Source: Rhynchopus sp. YZ270_cl-10
Taxonomy: Eukaryota > Euglenozoa > Diplonemea > Diplonemida > Diplonemidae
Direction: 5' to 3'
DNA: 64,000 bases
Assembly: GCA_964035575.1 (NCBI GenBank)
Contig: OZ037921.1
Location: forward strand, 1,165,001-1,229,000
Position 1 is the stretch's first letter. The number at the start of each line of letters is the position of its first letter. Under the pieces are notes generated by a model. The model was not told where the DNA came from. It was given only the letters and a program-made list of their open reading frames with translations, and searched no databases. The translations under genes were made by a program, and so were the position numbers. Shown here in pieces: positions 22,831-33,352 of this stretch.

Positions 22831-23085
22831 TAGTATTTTGGAAATCCTTAACATTTTTTTTTTGTCCACAACACGAAACTAGACCATAAGCACAAGGAGG
22901 GACGCAACATTTGTCATCTTTCTCCTCCTGCAACTCTTGAGGTTTGAAGGAAAAAAATTAAACTAATGTCACCTCATATACCGCTGTGTGCCCAAGATAG
23001 TTGTCCTGCATCAACTTGGGGAAGAGATTGAGCCTCGCCCCAAGCGATGCGCAATGAAGCCTTTCTCCAATGAATCCCGTTATCA

Positions 23086-23160
23086 GGTGACTATCATGAT
23101 GCGATGCATCAGAGACTTGGGTTCATCCTTTTTTTTAAAAAGCTTTTCTTTATTACCAGT
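23086..23160 (+). repeat. Dispersed two-hairpin motif, copy 8 (diverged)
   Basis: GGTGACTATCATGATGCGAT then GCATCAGAGACTTGGGTTCATCC and an A/T run. It is directly followed by the second dispersed motif, so the two may be parts of one larger unit. Confidence 0.4.
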
Positions 23161-23202
23161 GCGTCCGATGAACGAGACGTGTTTTGCACTTTCAACTTCT
23201 CG
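23155..23202 (+). repeat. Second dispersed motif, copy 3
   Basis: CCAGTGCGTCCGATGAACGA then GACGTGTTTTGCACTTTCAACTTCT. Near copy 8 of the two-hairpin motif. Confidence 0.6.
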
Positions 23203-23295
23203 TTTTTGTTCCACTTCTTTGAAAAACCAAACTGATGATCCTAGCTAGCCCCATGCACATCCGTCATGCATCCCGTTTATTTTTGGGGGTTTTTT

Positions 23296-23968
23296 TGGGG
23301 TGGCGACAAGGGGGGTCGGAACCGGGCAGTCACGAAAAATCACGAAAAATCACAAAGAATCATTTTTCTTCTTTGTGATTCTTTGCGACAGGTCGTGATT
23401 TTTTGTGATTTTTTTGCGATTTTTTGCGATTTTTTGTGATTTTTTGTGATTTTTTGTGATTTTTTGTGATCGGCATATTTTGAGATGAGCTTTTTTTTGT
23501 CCCACTCTGGTACTGTACTGTGTATACTGTGTATACTGCGGAAATTGACCAAAAACGAGAACTTGTCCATTTCGGCAAATTGACCCCACCACTGGCCGGA
23601 CGGATTCCGGAAATGCAAATGCCGGCGTTTAAAAATTTCACCAATGAAAACAAAACAAAAATTTCCAACAACAAACAACACATGAATGCCCCCCCCCCCA
23701 AAACGGCATGACATCTGGTAGAAACACGGTAGGGAATCGGTTATGCAGCCACGCCGAAAAAGTTCAATTTTAAGCGAAACTTACACATACTTACGCAGAA
23801 CTGAGAACAACTGAGAACAACTGAGCACAATTCCACCTCAATTACAGCACAATTGCAGCAGCCCAAAACGGTACACTTTTGTGATTTTTTGTGATTTTTT
23901 GTGATCGAGATAATTTGAAAATATTTTTTGTGAATATTTTTTTCCACACCCCCCCTGTAGCCACCCCA
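23296..23968 (+). mobile_element. 673-bp TIR element with TTTTTGTGAT repeats
   Basis: Ends TGGGGTGGCGACAAGGGGGG and the inverse of TGGGGTGGCTACAGGGGGGG, about 20 bp with two or three differences. TTTTTGTGAT decamer repeats lie at 23398-23470 and 23876-23908. The inner 23540-23625 matches 30952-31036 in inverse orientation, so two different elements share this module. T runs hide any target duplication. No transposase frame. Confidence 0.7.
23540..23625 (-). repeat. 85-bp module shared with the 3.8-kb foldback element
   Basis: The minus strand reads GCATTTGCATTTCCGGAATC, CGTCCG, GTGGTGGGGTCAAT and TGCCGAAATGGACAAGTTCT in the same order as 30955-31035. Only a handful of differences. Confidence 0.75.
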
Positions 23969-26106
23969 TTTTTTTTTGAATCACTGACGATGTCTACTCT
24001 TTTGAATACTACTGAATAATTCTTAAGACAGAGACAGAGTAAACGCCTTGAAACCAATCGACTGAAATATTCAGTTTTATGCACGGAAACGATTTCTTTT
24101 AACATGTTTGCAACGTAAAATTGGATCTATAATATTATGTATCGTGTTTGTACTCTTCTTTGATACGAAAGTATGTGAACCCTATTTTTGCCATTTTTTT
24201 TTTTTTTTTTTTGACTTTTTGAGGGACATCGAAATGATAAATTCCTCATTTTTTAAAAGGTCTTTGATTAAAGCACGCCGGCTTTAGACCTCCTTTTCTT
24301 AAACCAAAATGTTCACCCGACCAAAAATAACCTCTTTGCTATTGCACTCCTCCTCACGCTGTGAGCAAACACATTCCCCCCCTTCCCCCCCTTCCTCCCC
24401 TTGGTATCTTTTCTTCTTCCTTCAAAGGGAATCTGAATGATATTAGCGCCACAAACTTGGTCAACACATGCAATCTATTTTTTTTTTTTATTGCACTGTG
24501 TGTCATTCCCTCCACCTGTTAAAGGCCAGTTATTTTACATGAAACTTTTGTCAAACCCTCTTTTTTCTTTGTGCACGCCCTCAGGCTCCTCTCACGCTCC
24601 CCTCTCTCTTCCTTTGCCTCGTTATTGATATCCTGCTCCTTTTGAAACACCCAACTCAAAAATGTATGCCGAACCACCAATAGAAGCGAGCTGCTGGGCA
24701 CGGCATCGTGCCTGCCTTTTGTTCAGTTCCTAGGTTTTCTGCATTCTTCACACTTTTTTGGCAAATGCATCATTTTGTGATGCAAAGTTTTCTTGTTTCT
24801 TGTAACGAACAGAACAAAACAAAAACATACATGTGTGTCAAATCATTTGTTTATTAGCTCGCATTACCCCCAGTCTGTCTTTGGCAGCCCTCCATATTTC
24901 ACATACATGGGATGACCTCAGCTGAGGTACAAAACCACGTAAACGGCATCCCACGTTTTTTTTTTTTTTTTTGTTTTTTTTGTTTCTGCGACCTGTCAGC
25001 TAACGCTCTGCGTGTTTTGAAAAAAAAGGGTCGTGAAAAAATATGCACCACTCCTGAGTCTTTCCACATCAGTTATCAGTTGCGTTCCCTTTTTATTATC
25101 CCTCCTTGGGTAAATCCGCCTCAATTAGTACCGTCATCACCATTGCTTCTTCACCCCCCACTCTCAACACCTCCAGCGGGGGAAACAAACAACAGGAGGA
25201 AAAATTGTAAAGGCAAAATTATGTTTCAATGAATGGTGCTTTCGGAATCCCAGAGCACCAATGAACCACATATTTTCTTTTTTTCAACTCTTCTTTCCTA
25301 AGTTTTTTTCTCCCCGAATAAAAAAAGGGCAGCAAAAAAAAAGTACACAGTAAAAAAATGGGTCATGAGTTTAAGGGTTCTTTTGCTGCCAACCTCTTGT
25401 CCACTGTATGGGTGGGGGGATCATTCTGTCTTGTATCTGCCCTCTCTCTCACTTCTCTCTGTCTCTCTTCTTTCTCTTTTACTTGGTACTAGTCCCATTC
25501 TTGGCCTATTCGGACTATCCTGGGACCTGGTCCCGGTTGGTGCCTTTTTTTTTACCCGACATCAGGTTTTTGTACAGTACCCCCTAATGTCGTTAGGACG
25601 ACGGATTGACACTTACGTTACTTTCAAAGGAACACAAACAGTGTAGACACCTCTCCTTGGCCAACAAAAGTAACCAAAGCAAAAAGTTTATGTTTTCTTT
25701 CTTTGTGTACTTTTCTCTTCATTTGAAAGTATGCCACAACTGTAGGAACGAATTCTTTACATTTTTTTTTTTGTCCGGCAAAGCGTCCCGCTTGTGTACG
25801 TTGTCCTGCCTCCGTAGACGATGGCGACACAGCAATCATGGAGCAGATCCCCTACAGAAACCCCCCTCTCCCAACAGAACCGCGGCAAATGGGGAGGCTC
25901 GCGAAGAACGGTGCGGTGTGTGTTTTGAACTGCTGTTCTGTTAACACAGAAGAAACGTTCACGGCGCCATGCCCTGCGACTGAATGCAAGAACAAAGTCG
26001 AACCAAGGCTGTAACTTGCCCACGCTACTCTACTCCCCGCTCACCTCCCTTTCCCCCATCCCCTTTCGCCCCGTCTTGCTCTTTGGGGGCATTTGTTTTG
26101 ATTTTT

Positions 26107-26142
<36 letters not shown>

Positions 26143-26232
26143 TGAATTTTTTTTTGTCTCACTTCTCCCCTTTTGCACGCCTCTTATGCAATCGTCATTC
26201 TTTCAGATTCGTCTTAAGACAACAACAAAACA
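23969..26232. other. Intergenic before UbiA gene 2
   Basis: No gene-like frame; AT-rich with homopolymers, including a run of over 30 A near 26108-26140. A pyrimidine tract ends in TTTCAG at 26201-26206, an acceptor-like site 27 bases before the next start codon. Confidence 0.55.
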
Positions 26233-27309
26233 ATGTGCCGCCAGACCATTCACCGTACCCTGCGTGTGCCCTCGGCACGCACCCAGCAGTACCACCCCAC
26301 ATCTGAGCTGTACTACGCTAAGGAGTTCATCAAGTCCGATGTGACGTCGACCATCTGCCAGTTCGCAGCGACCTTCTCCGTGGCTGTGCGCTATGCTCAG
26401 GGAGAGACGTGGGCCGCATGGCTGCCGCGTGTGGTGCTGCTGCTCATCATCTGGGTGCCCTACGCACTCTCCTTCACAGTCCCCGGACAGATCTACAACG
26501 TCGCGGAGGACGTCATCAACAAGCCAGACCGCCTCATGGTGCGTGCCGTGCTGACACGTGTCGAGGCTCTGCGCCGCTGGGCTGGCTACATCGCTGTGTA
26601 CCTTCTTGCATCACACTCCTGCGGGTGTGCGACAAAGGCGCTCGCCTGGGTGCTGGCGGCAGTCCTGCACAACTGCACCCCAATCCTCGCGACACGCTTT
26701 GGCTACGTGTGGAAGAACGTTCTGATGGGTCTCGGGTACTACGTCCTGCAGACAACGACGTGGTCCATTGCAGGTGTGCCGCAGAACGGTGCCGTGCTCT
26801 CCGCAGTGCTGCTGACGTGTGTGGTGCTGGTTGCAACTGTGCAGATGCAGGACCTGAGAGACACGGAGGGTGACCGCTTCATGGGGCGCCGCACTGCCTC
26901 TGTGGTGTTTGGGGACGTGCCGGCAAGGAGGGTGACTGCGTGCCTGCTGGCTGTGTCTGCTGCGGTGTGGCTGCACTGCATGGTGGACGTGCCGACGTGG
27001 GGGGCGACGGTTGTGCGCACGCTGTACACAGTGCACTCTGCTGTTCTCTGCGTTGCTACCTTCGTGGGAGGCTGGGAACGTCGTGTGTACACCGCATACT
27101 GCCTGTGGTTCATGCACATGCTCGTGAGCCTGCACTTCACAGACCTCTCGGGAAACAGCAGCACGGTTGTCCTGCAGGGGAAAATCGACGCAGTGTCTGT
27201 CCTTTTCATGGTATCCGCCATCGCTTACATGAAGTTTACCAAGCATGCACGCCAATTCGCCCACGGCGTGCCAAAGAACTTTAACTGGATGACTCTGCTC
27301 GAGAGCTAA
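26233..27309 (+). CDS. UbiA-family polytopic prenyltransferase-like protein 2
   Basis: A 358-residue paralogue of the protein at 16641, well over half identical by eye across the membrane core. Motif 1 is VAEDVINKPDRLMVRAVL (here with the common NKPDR form), motif 2 is MQDLRDTEGDRFMGRRTASV with the three spaced Asp residues. Shared blocks include WVPYALSFTVPGQIY, GYVWKNVLMGLGYYVLQTT and PQNGAVLSAVLLTCVVL. About eight membrane segments are expected. The N-terminal 25 residues are basic (MCRQTIHRTLRVPSARTQQY) and could act as an organelle-targeting peptide. Acceptor unknown; UbiA proteins make quinones, haem O, tocopherols and similar products. No intron. Confidence 0.85.
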   Translation: MCRQTIHRTLRVPSARTQQYHPTSELYYAKEFIKSDVTSTICQFAATFSVAVRYAQGETWAAWLPRVVLLLIIWVPYALSFTVPGQIYNVAEDVINKPDRLMVRAVLTRVEALRRWAGYIAVYLLASHSCGCATKALAWVLAAVLHNCTPILATRFGYVWKNVLMGLGYYVLQTTTWSIAGVPQNGAVLSAVLLTCVVLVATVQMQDLRDTEGDRFMGRRTASVVFGDVPARRVTACLLAVSAAVWLHCMVDVPTWGATVVRTLYTVHSAVLCVATFVGGWERRVYTAYCLWFMHMLVSLHFTDLSGNSSTVVLQGKIDAVSVLFMVSAIAYMKFTKHARQFAHGVPKNFNWMTLLES

Positions 27310-28175
27310 ATAGAGGTAATAGATGACGGGGATAGGGGGGTAAGAGACACACAAAATATTTATTGGTTTACAAAGAAGCCAGGTCTCTTCAGGTGCAAAT
27401 TTTGTGGCCACGTTTTTGATGTGGCTTATGTGTCTGTGATAGAAAAGCAAGAGGCATTTGGCCCTCTTGCGAAGCTTCTTCTCTCTCTCTCTTACTCTTA
27501 GAAAGTCGCGACTTAATGATAGTTTAAGGGAGAGAGGTTCGGAAGGGGGGCGCCTTGCACAACCTATACGGCCGTCATATCCCGTACTGCCACCCGTCCC
27601 GTGCTTTGTCTAGAGGAATGCTAAACCCCTTTGGGTTGGTGTTGCTGTTGACACGTTTTTGTCTCGCCACGATATATCACCGCCCTGCCCATGTCACTTC
27701 TTTTATTTCTTTGCACTCTCTTTTCCCTATTTTGCAAGACTTTTGCCAATACTGTTACTTATGCACCTTCAAAAGGTCTCTTAATAAAGATGTCTACTTA
27801 TGTGCCCTAGGGGCCTATTCATTTCATCTTGCAGTGTACGGATCTCGCAGAGACGTTAAACACTGTGCCCAATTCAAATCACAAATCTTAGCCACAAAAA
27901 AAAAAAAAAAAAAAAAAAAAATTCTTCCGAACGATGTCTGACCGCGAAGTAAAAAAAATGCCTCGTTCAACCTTAACCCCTTTGTTTTGCGTTTCAAAAA
28001 GGTGTGTGCGTGTGCGCACATTCACCTCACACCTTTTGCATGTTTTAAAATAACCTCAAAAATAGCGATCTTCCCCCCCTGTTCTGGCCATACCAAGAGG
28101 CCAACTGAGGGCACCATAAGGCATGAGCATGGCTGAAGGGAAACTCTCTTCTGTACTGATTCGTGTGTGGTGCCC

Positions 28176-28210
<35 letters not shown>

Positions 28211-28823
28211 CGTGTGATTTTTTTCTCTCTTCAACAGAATTAAGGAACCAAGCGTCAGTAACCTTTTTAAAAGCTGATGTTTAATTTTTTAAAAGAAAGG
28301 TGGGGTTTTTGCACTTCACTATTCCAACGATTTTCTCAATAAACACACAAATGGTGTGGTACTCGGAAGAAAAGAAAACAAGCCCGAGTTGTACCACGTG
28401 AGGACGTCGTATAGATTTGAAAAAAAGACAATGTGAACATGATTATATATCACCCCGTGCATTTTTTTTTGTTTTTTTGTTTTGCACTATTTTTGTGCTT
28501 CTGCTCTCGTTACGTTTTTGTTTTTCTTTTTTGAAAAGATTTAAAATTTAACCACTCTTCTTATTCTTCGGGCTTTCTCGTAAAATGAAAGCGAAGTTTC
28601 ACATTGGGGATTTATCAACTGCTTTGCTTTTTTTTTTTGATAATCACAATGTGTTGCCACTTGAGCGTGGTAACTGCTCAACCAAAGTCGTCTTCCTGCA
28701 GTGTAGTCTATGTACCTTCCTGTCCTGTGTGGATACCGTCCTCAGCAAATGAACGCGACCCTAGGACCGGAGACGTCCAAGGTACTAGATTTTGGTCGCG
28801 GCTATTTCTGTCTTTTCATTATA
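27310..28823. other. Intergenic, no gene seen
   Basis: AT-rich with an A run (27896-27920) and a T run (28182-28210). No recognised repeat or frame. Confidence 0.5.
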
Positions 28824-29529
28824 CATAGCGCTCTAATTAGACTCCAACTAGATAATTAGAGTCGGCAGTTAGAGTATAATTAGAGTCTTTAAAACTCTAA
28901 CTGAACTCTAATACTCTAACTGGACTCTAATTAGACTCTAATTAGAGTCTTATAATAGGGTCAATAAGAGGGGCACATCAACCAATGCTATAGCCATAAA
29001 CCCAGGGAGCATAGCCAGTGCAAGAAATTCGATTTTGTAATCCAGAACGTCTGTTTTCTGCTTGCAGAGGACTAGATACAAGAAAATATTGTTTGTTCCC
29101 CCAGAAAACCAGTGCACAATTCACACTGGTCTTGTTGCCTTTTTAGCACAGGAATTTTGGCCCAGGGCATGATCACTTGAAGCATGGCACTTTAGTGTGC
29201 ATGGGGTAGGGTGTTGTTTGTTATGAATTCTCTTTGTTATAACATCTAAGTCAATCGCGGGTGGTGGTTTAGCGCGAGGCTTGGATCTCTCCTGGGTTCA
29301 TAAGTAGTTATTTCTGCGGATGAAATGAACGTATACTCATAGATTTCCCGTCGACACAACCTTTGATACTGGGATTATCCCCTTCGACCCCTTAGTGGTA
29401 GTTAAACTCGATTGACATTTACATTCCTAGAGATGAAAGAACAAGACAACACTTCTGTACCCGCGCATCAAAATTGTGGAAAACTTTGCACCCCAAACAT
29501 CCTCAATAACGCCCGCCAAAAGGCGCCCC

Positions 29530-29710
29530 TTGTTACTGGGAGTTGGTTCTCATGTTTGTTACCTGCACAGCAGGAATTCCTCTGAGTCCAACGCTGTTTG
29601 GCCTGTCTGCGGCATTGCACCCGAAGGTGCACGAAGAGTTTTTGCGGTGTCGCATTCCCTCATGTGTGGGTCACTCACACTTGAGGGCATGTGCCACTGC
29701 GGGTCCGGGT
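29530..29710 (+). repeat. Module shared with the 388-bp foldback element
   Basis: Inverse counterpart of 10800-10990. One frame reads AGIPLSPTLFGLSAALHP, similar in style to the P-L-S-P-x-L-F-x-L block of LINE reverse transcriptases, but the stretch is too short to be sure. Confidence 0.5.
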
Positions 29711-29713
29711 ACC

Positions 29714-29904
29714 CATAGCTGAGAATAAGCCGGGTCCCGAGTCCCGGGTACTAGGTACAGTAGGACTTGGACTAGGCCCCCACCCTCCCGCGACCGGGTC
29801 CCCGACCCGCTTTCAGGCGGACCCACAGCGCCTTCACATAGTTGTGTCCCAGTCCGGCTGAGAATAACCGGGTCCCGGGTCCCCAAGTCTTATTCTCAGC
29901 TATG
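29714..29904 (+). mobile_element. Nested 191-bp palindromic-ended element
   Basis: Perfect 16-bp inverted ends CATAGCTGAGAATAAG and CTTATTCTCAGCTATG, with GGGTCCCGGG-rich sequence between and an internal GCTGAGAATAACCGGGTCCC copy near 29858-29877. It lies inside the 1.35-kb element. Confidence 0.7.
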
Positions 29905-30236
29905 TGGGCACCTGGACACCTGGGTCCTACAGAGGAACCTTAGGGGAACCAGTTCCTTAAGGCGTTTGCACCTACAAGAAGCCTGTTGTTTTACTCTAAT
30001 TAGACTATAATTAGAGTGTAGTTAGAGTCTAATTATGCTCTAACTGCGCTCTAATTATAGTCTAATTGAAGAAAAGCGACTCTAATTATACTCTAACTGG
30101 ACTCTAACTGACTTGACCCAAAATCCCAGACTCTAATTATACCCTAACACTCTAATTGGAGCGCTATGTATATTTCATGCATTTTTTGTTTTGTTTTGAA
30201 AAAAAAAAAGATTGATAAACCGTGTAGCCACCTTCA

Positions 30237-30355
30237 GCGGAAACTGTCACGTCGTTCACTCACCCCAACCGTGCTCCGCAACACCACCACTACAAGGTGT
30301 GAGATAGTGTGCGGAACGTATCAAACTACAAGAAGGTGTGAGGGAAGTGACAATG
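30237..30355 (+). repeat. About 110-bp inverted-repeat dispersed element, copy 2
   Basis: Arms CTGTCACGTCGTTCACTCAC at 30244 and GTGTGAGGGAAGTGACAAT at 30335; relative of 19656-19768. It is followed within ten bases by a two-hairpin motif copy. Confidence 0.6.
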
Positions 30356-30360
30356 TTAAG

Positions 30361-30402
30361 AAGGTAAACGAGAGGCTTCGGTTCATCTCACCAAAACTTT
30401 TT
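30361..30402 (+). repeat. Dispersed two-hairpin motif, copy 9 (partial)
   Basis: AAGGTAAACGAGAGGCTTCG then GTTCATCTCACCAAAAC. The left arm of stem 1 is lost. Confidence 0.45.
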
Positions 30403-30440
30403 ATGTCAGGGCCCATGAGAGGGCTTTGTATAGTTAAGTT
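30402..30440 (+). repeat. Third dispersed motif, copy 3
   Basis: ATGAGAGGGCTTTGTAT followed by AGTTAAGTTACC; no clear upstream hairpin. It directly follows copy 9 of the two-hairpin motif. Confidence 0.45.
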
Positions 30441-30698
30441 ACCTTGTGTTTTTTTCTTCTTTTCCCCTTTTTACTTTTAAAACAAAAGTCTTTTGTGTTA
30501 ACAGTCAGTGCACAGTGCTCTGACAAGTCAACCATCCCGTTGTTAAACATTTTTGTTTGCACAATCCGTCAAAATTGGCAGGATTTCTTGAGATTTATGC
30601 GTTCCCAGGGACCGTTGATCTTATCTTTTTCATTCTTGGTTTTATTCTTATTTGCCTTTTTTTCTTTTTTTCTTTTGTTTCTCGACTCATAGGGAGAC

Positions 30699-30740
30699 GT
30701 GTCAAATGATATAACGTTGTGACGTTATATCATTTGACAC
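30699..30740. repeat. Perfect 19-bp hairpin
   Basis: GTGTCAAATGATATAACGT and its exact reverse complement, separated by four bases (TGTG). Followed by a T run. It lies 60 bases left of the 3.8-kb element and is not explained by any element edge seen. Confidence 0.8.
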
Positions 30741-30951
30741 TTTTTTTTTTGCTGGTATTTTATTTTATTCCCTTTTCAAACGGAGTTTTGTATCCGTTTT
30801 GGGAAGGCTCGTTTTTCCTTTTAATGTTACAAAGTAACAATAAACCATTTTTCCCGGTGACCCCCCCCTCCCCACCCCCTATGTTACACGGAAAAACCGT
30901 TTTTCCGAATTTTCATTTATTGTAACAACAAGGCGCAGTGGACGAGCACAT

Positions 30952-31036
30952 CCGAAAACACCCGCATTTGCATTTCCGGAATCCGTCCGCACTGTGGTGG
31001 GGTCAATCTGCCGAAATGGACAAGTTCTTGTTGTTG
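30952..31036 (+). repeat. 85-bp module shared with the 673-bp element
   Basis: Matches the minus strand of 23540-23625, including GCATTTGCATTTCCGGAATC and GCCGAAATGGACAAGTTCTT. Confidence 0.75.
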
Positions 31037-31120
31037 GAAAAAGCCACTTTTTCCCGCCATTGTTACAAAAAAAAAGTTTTCCCCCCGGATTTCGGTCGGA
31101 CCCCCTCCCCCCCCCCCCCC

Positions 31121-32143
31121 TAGGCATAGGTGCCCGGCGAGTTAAAACAACTCGGCAACTCGCCCAAATTCGGCCAACAACTCGCCCATTTTTTTTGGGC
31201 GAGTTGTTTTTTTTTGGGATTTTTTATGGCTACAAAAACACAGGTACACAGGTACACAGGTACACAGGTACACAGGTACACAGGTACACAGGTACACAGG
31301 TACACAGGTACACAGGTACACAGGTACACAGGTACACAGGTACACAGGTACACAGGTACACAGGTACACAGGTACACAGGTACACAGGTACACAGGTACA
31401 CAGGTACACAGGTACACAGGTACACAGGTACACAGGTACACAGGTACACAGGTACACAGGTACACAGGTACACAGGTACACCACATCACGTTTTATCTTG
31501 TGCATCCCACGCTTCACAGCTGGTCTGTGAATGTGCGCTTTGTGTGGTTTTGTGTATCCCAAAGGAAGTCGTCGCCCAAAGCATTTTGACTAAACGTGTG
31601 AACGTTGTGAACCTGGAATCGATAGCAGACAGGAAAAGAGGATGGGCAGGCAGCGCCTGCCCGACCTGTGTGAAGTGAATCAGTGATTGCCTGACAGATG
31701 TCTGGGGAACCGTGTGTTCTGTGTGGGTATCCATGTACGGAGTATATCCCATTCCCCCCAGCAATTACCAAAAACCGTGAGTGTGCACGGTGGCCCATGG
31801 ACCACCACGACCTAGTTACCACCTATGACTAGTCATATGACAAGGTGCATGTAATGAGTGGCGTTTGGCCTTAGCCCTGGTTGTTTTTCTTGAGATTATG
31901 TGTTGTACCAACGTTACATGTGTGTAACCTTACAACGTCACCTCCCATCCCTGTATGTTTTTGCCTGTAAAAATGGGCGAGTTGTGGGCGAGTTGTGGCC
32001 GAGTTGTGCCGAGTATAGGGCGAGTTGTGCCGAGTATAGGGCGAGTTGTGGCCGAGTTGTCCGAGTTTTTGGGCGAGTTGTTAGGTGAAATCGTAAAGTT
32101 CCGACAACTCGCCCAAAAACGACTCGGCGGGCACCTATGCCTA
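31121..32143 (+). mobile_element. Nested foldback element X1 with CAGGTACA array
   Basis: Ends TAGGCATAGGTGCCC and GGGCACCTATGCCTA, flanking TA. Both subterminal parts are built of GGGCGAGTTGT-type repeats in opposite orientation (31137-31207 and 31975-32128). An array of about 30 units of CAGGTACA fills roughly 31240-31480. The right TA is shared with the next element. Confidence 0.75.
31240..31480 (+). repeat. (CAGGTACA)n 8-bp tandem array
   Basis: About 30 near-perfect copies. Because 8 is not a multiple of 3, all frames read the same octapeptide-type repeats, which explains the spurious open frames on both strands. Confidence 0.95.
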
Positions 32144-33311
32144 GGGGGGGTCAAAAGGGGTAAACAAATTGAAAAAAATGAGTTTTTGTTCCTAAGTGCT
32201 AAAAAATGACCAAAACCAGAAAATACCACCCTCAGATGTCCAAAAATCCATCTGCGCCCGGTTTTGAGCAGAAGCCCCGTATCTGCTTTTTTCAAAAATG
32301 TACACACAACTTGTACCTGCCCACCCCCTGTAGGTAGAGCAACTCACACATCCATCACGCCTCAGTGTGAGCCAGGGGCCAGAAAAGCCCCCAAAGCCAC
32401 ATATTTTCACCCCAAAACCTATCCCGAGGGGTACCCAGGCTGTTTCGGGGTGTTTAGAAGGACTTGGTGGAACTTAGAACCATGTTTCAAAAAGTGTCAA
32501 GGAACTCGTACCAAGGGTTTTCCCACCCAAGGTACTAAGTACTGGTACCCTTTTGAAACATGGTTCGAAGTTCCACCAAGTCCCTCTAAACACCCCGAAA
32601 CAGCCTGGGTACCCCTCGGGATAGGTTTTGGGGTGAAAATATGTGGCTTTGGGGGCTTTTCTGGCCCCTGGCTCACACTGAGGCGTGATGGATGTGTGTG
32701 TTGCTCTATCTACAGGGGGTGGGCAGGTACAAGTTGGTGGTCACGTTTTTAAAAAATGCAAAAAAGTCGCTCAGAAGTGGTCAGAAGTGCCCAAAACCGG
32801 GCGGAATTCGAATTTTTGGGTCCAAATGGGCCTATGGTGTGGTTTTTTTGACCTCAGGGGCTACTTTTTTGATTTATTGCCTACTTCACGTTTTTTGACG
32901 GCTTAAGGTACCTTGGGTGGGAAAACCCTTGGTACGAGTTCCTTGACACTTTTTGAAACATGGTTCTAAGTTCCACCAAGTCCTTCTAAACACCCCGAAA
33001 CAGCCTGGGTACCCCTCGGGATAGGTTTTGGGGTGAAAATATGTGGCTTTGGGGGCTTTTCTGGCCCCTGGCTCACACTGAGGCGTGATGGATGTGTGAG
33101 TTGCTCTACCTACAGGGGGTGGGCAGGTACAAGTTGTGTGTACATTTTTGAAAAAAGCAGATACGGGGCTTCTGCTCAAAACCGGGCGCAGATGGATTTT
33201 TGGACATCTGAGGGTGGTATTTTCTGGTTTTGGTCATTTTTTAGCACTTAGGAACAAAAACTCGATTTTTATCATTTTGTTATCGCTTTTTGGGGGCTTT
33301 TGACCCCCCCT

Positions 33312-33312
<1 letters not shown>
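32142..33312 (+). mobile_element. Nested foldback element X2 with about 390-bp inverted arms
   Basis: Ends TAGGGGGGGTCAAAA and TTTTGACCCCCCCTA. Arms 32142-32534 and 32909-33312 are nearly exact reverse complements. The spacer 32535-32908 holds a third, more diverged copy of part of the arm in the right-arm orientation. A transcript through it would fold into a very long hairpin. Confidence 0.85.

Positions 33313-33352
<40 letters not shown>
33313..33352 (+). repeat. Poly-C tract
   Basis: About 40 C between X2 and X3. Further C runs lie at about 31102-31120 and 34541-34556. With the TA dinucleotides they look like the former target of X1, X2 and X3. Confidence 0.9.

Larger units (their letters stand above)
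28824..30168 (+). mobile_element. 1.35-kb TIR element with ACTCTAATTAGAGT subterminal repeats
   Basis: Ends CATAGCGCTCTAATTAGA and the inverse of CATAGCGCTCCAATTAGA, flanked by TATA on both sides (TA or TATA target duplication). Many direct and inverted CTCTAATTAGA-type repeats fill the first 130 and last 190 bases. No transposase frame. It contains a nested element at 29714-29904 and a module shared with the 388-bp foldback element. Confidence 0.82.

Noticed and set aside
23340-23480. CRISPR-like regular TTTTTGTGAT repeats
   Set aside because: Ten-base units without spacers, inside a TIR element of a eukaryote.
29255-29330. tRNA-like words (GTGGTTTAGCGCG and GGGTTCATAAG) inside the 1.35-kb element
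   Set aside because: No cloverleaf could be drawn and the B-box is off consensus, so neither a tRNA nor a tRNA-derived SINE is claimed.
31118-31678. Overlapping open frames on both strands of octapeptide-type repeats
   Set aside because: They are read-outs of the CAGGTACA 8-bp array in X1, open in all frames.
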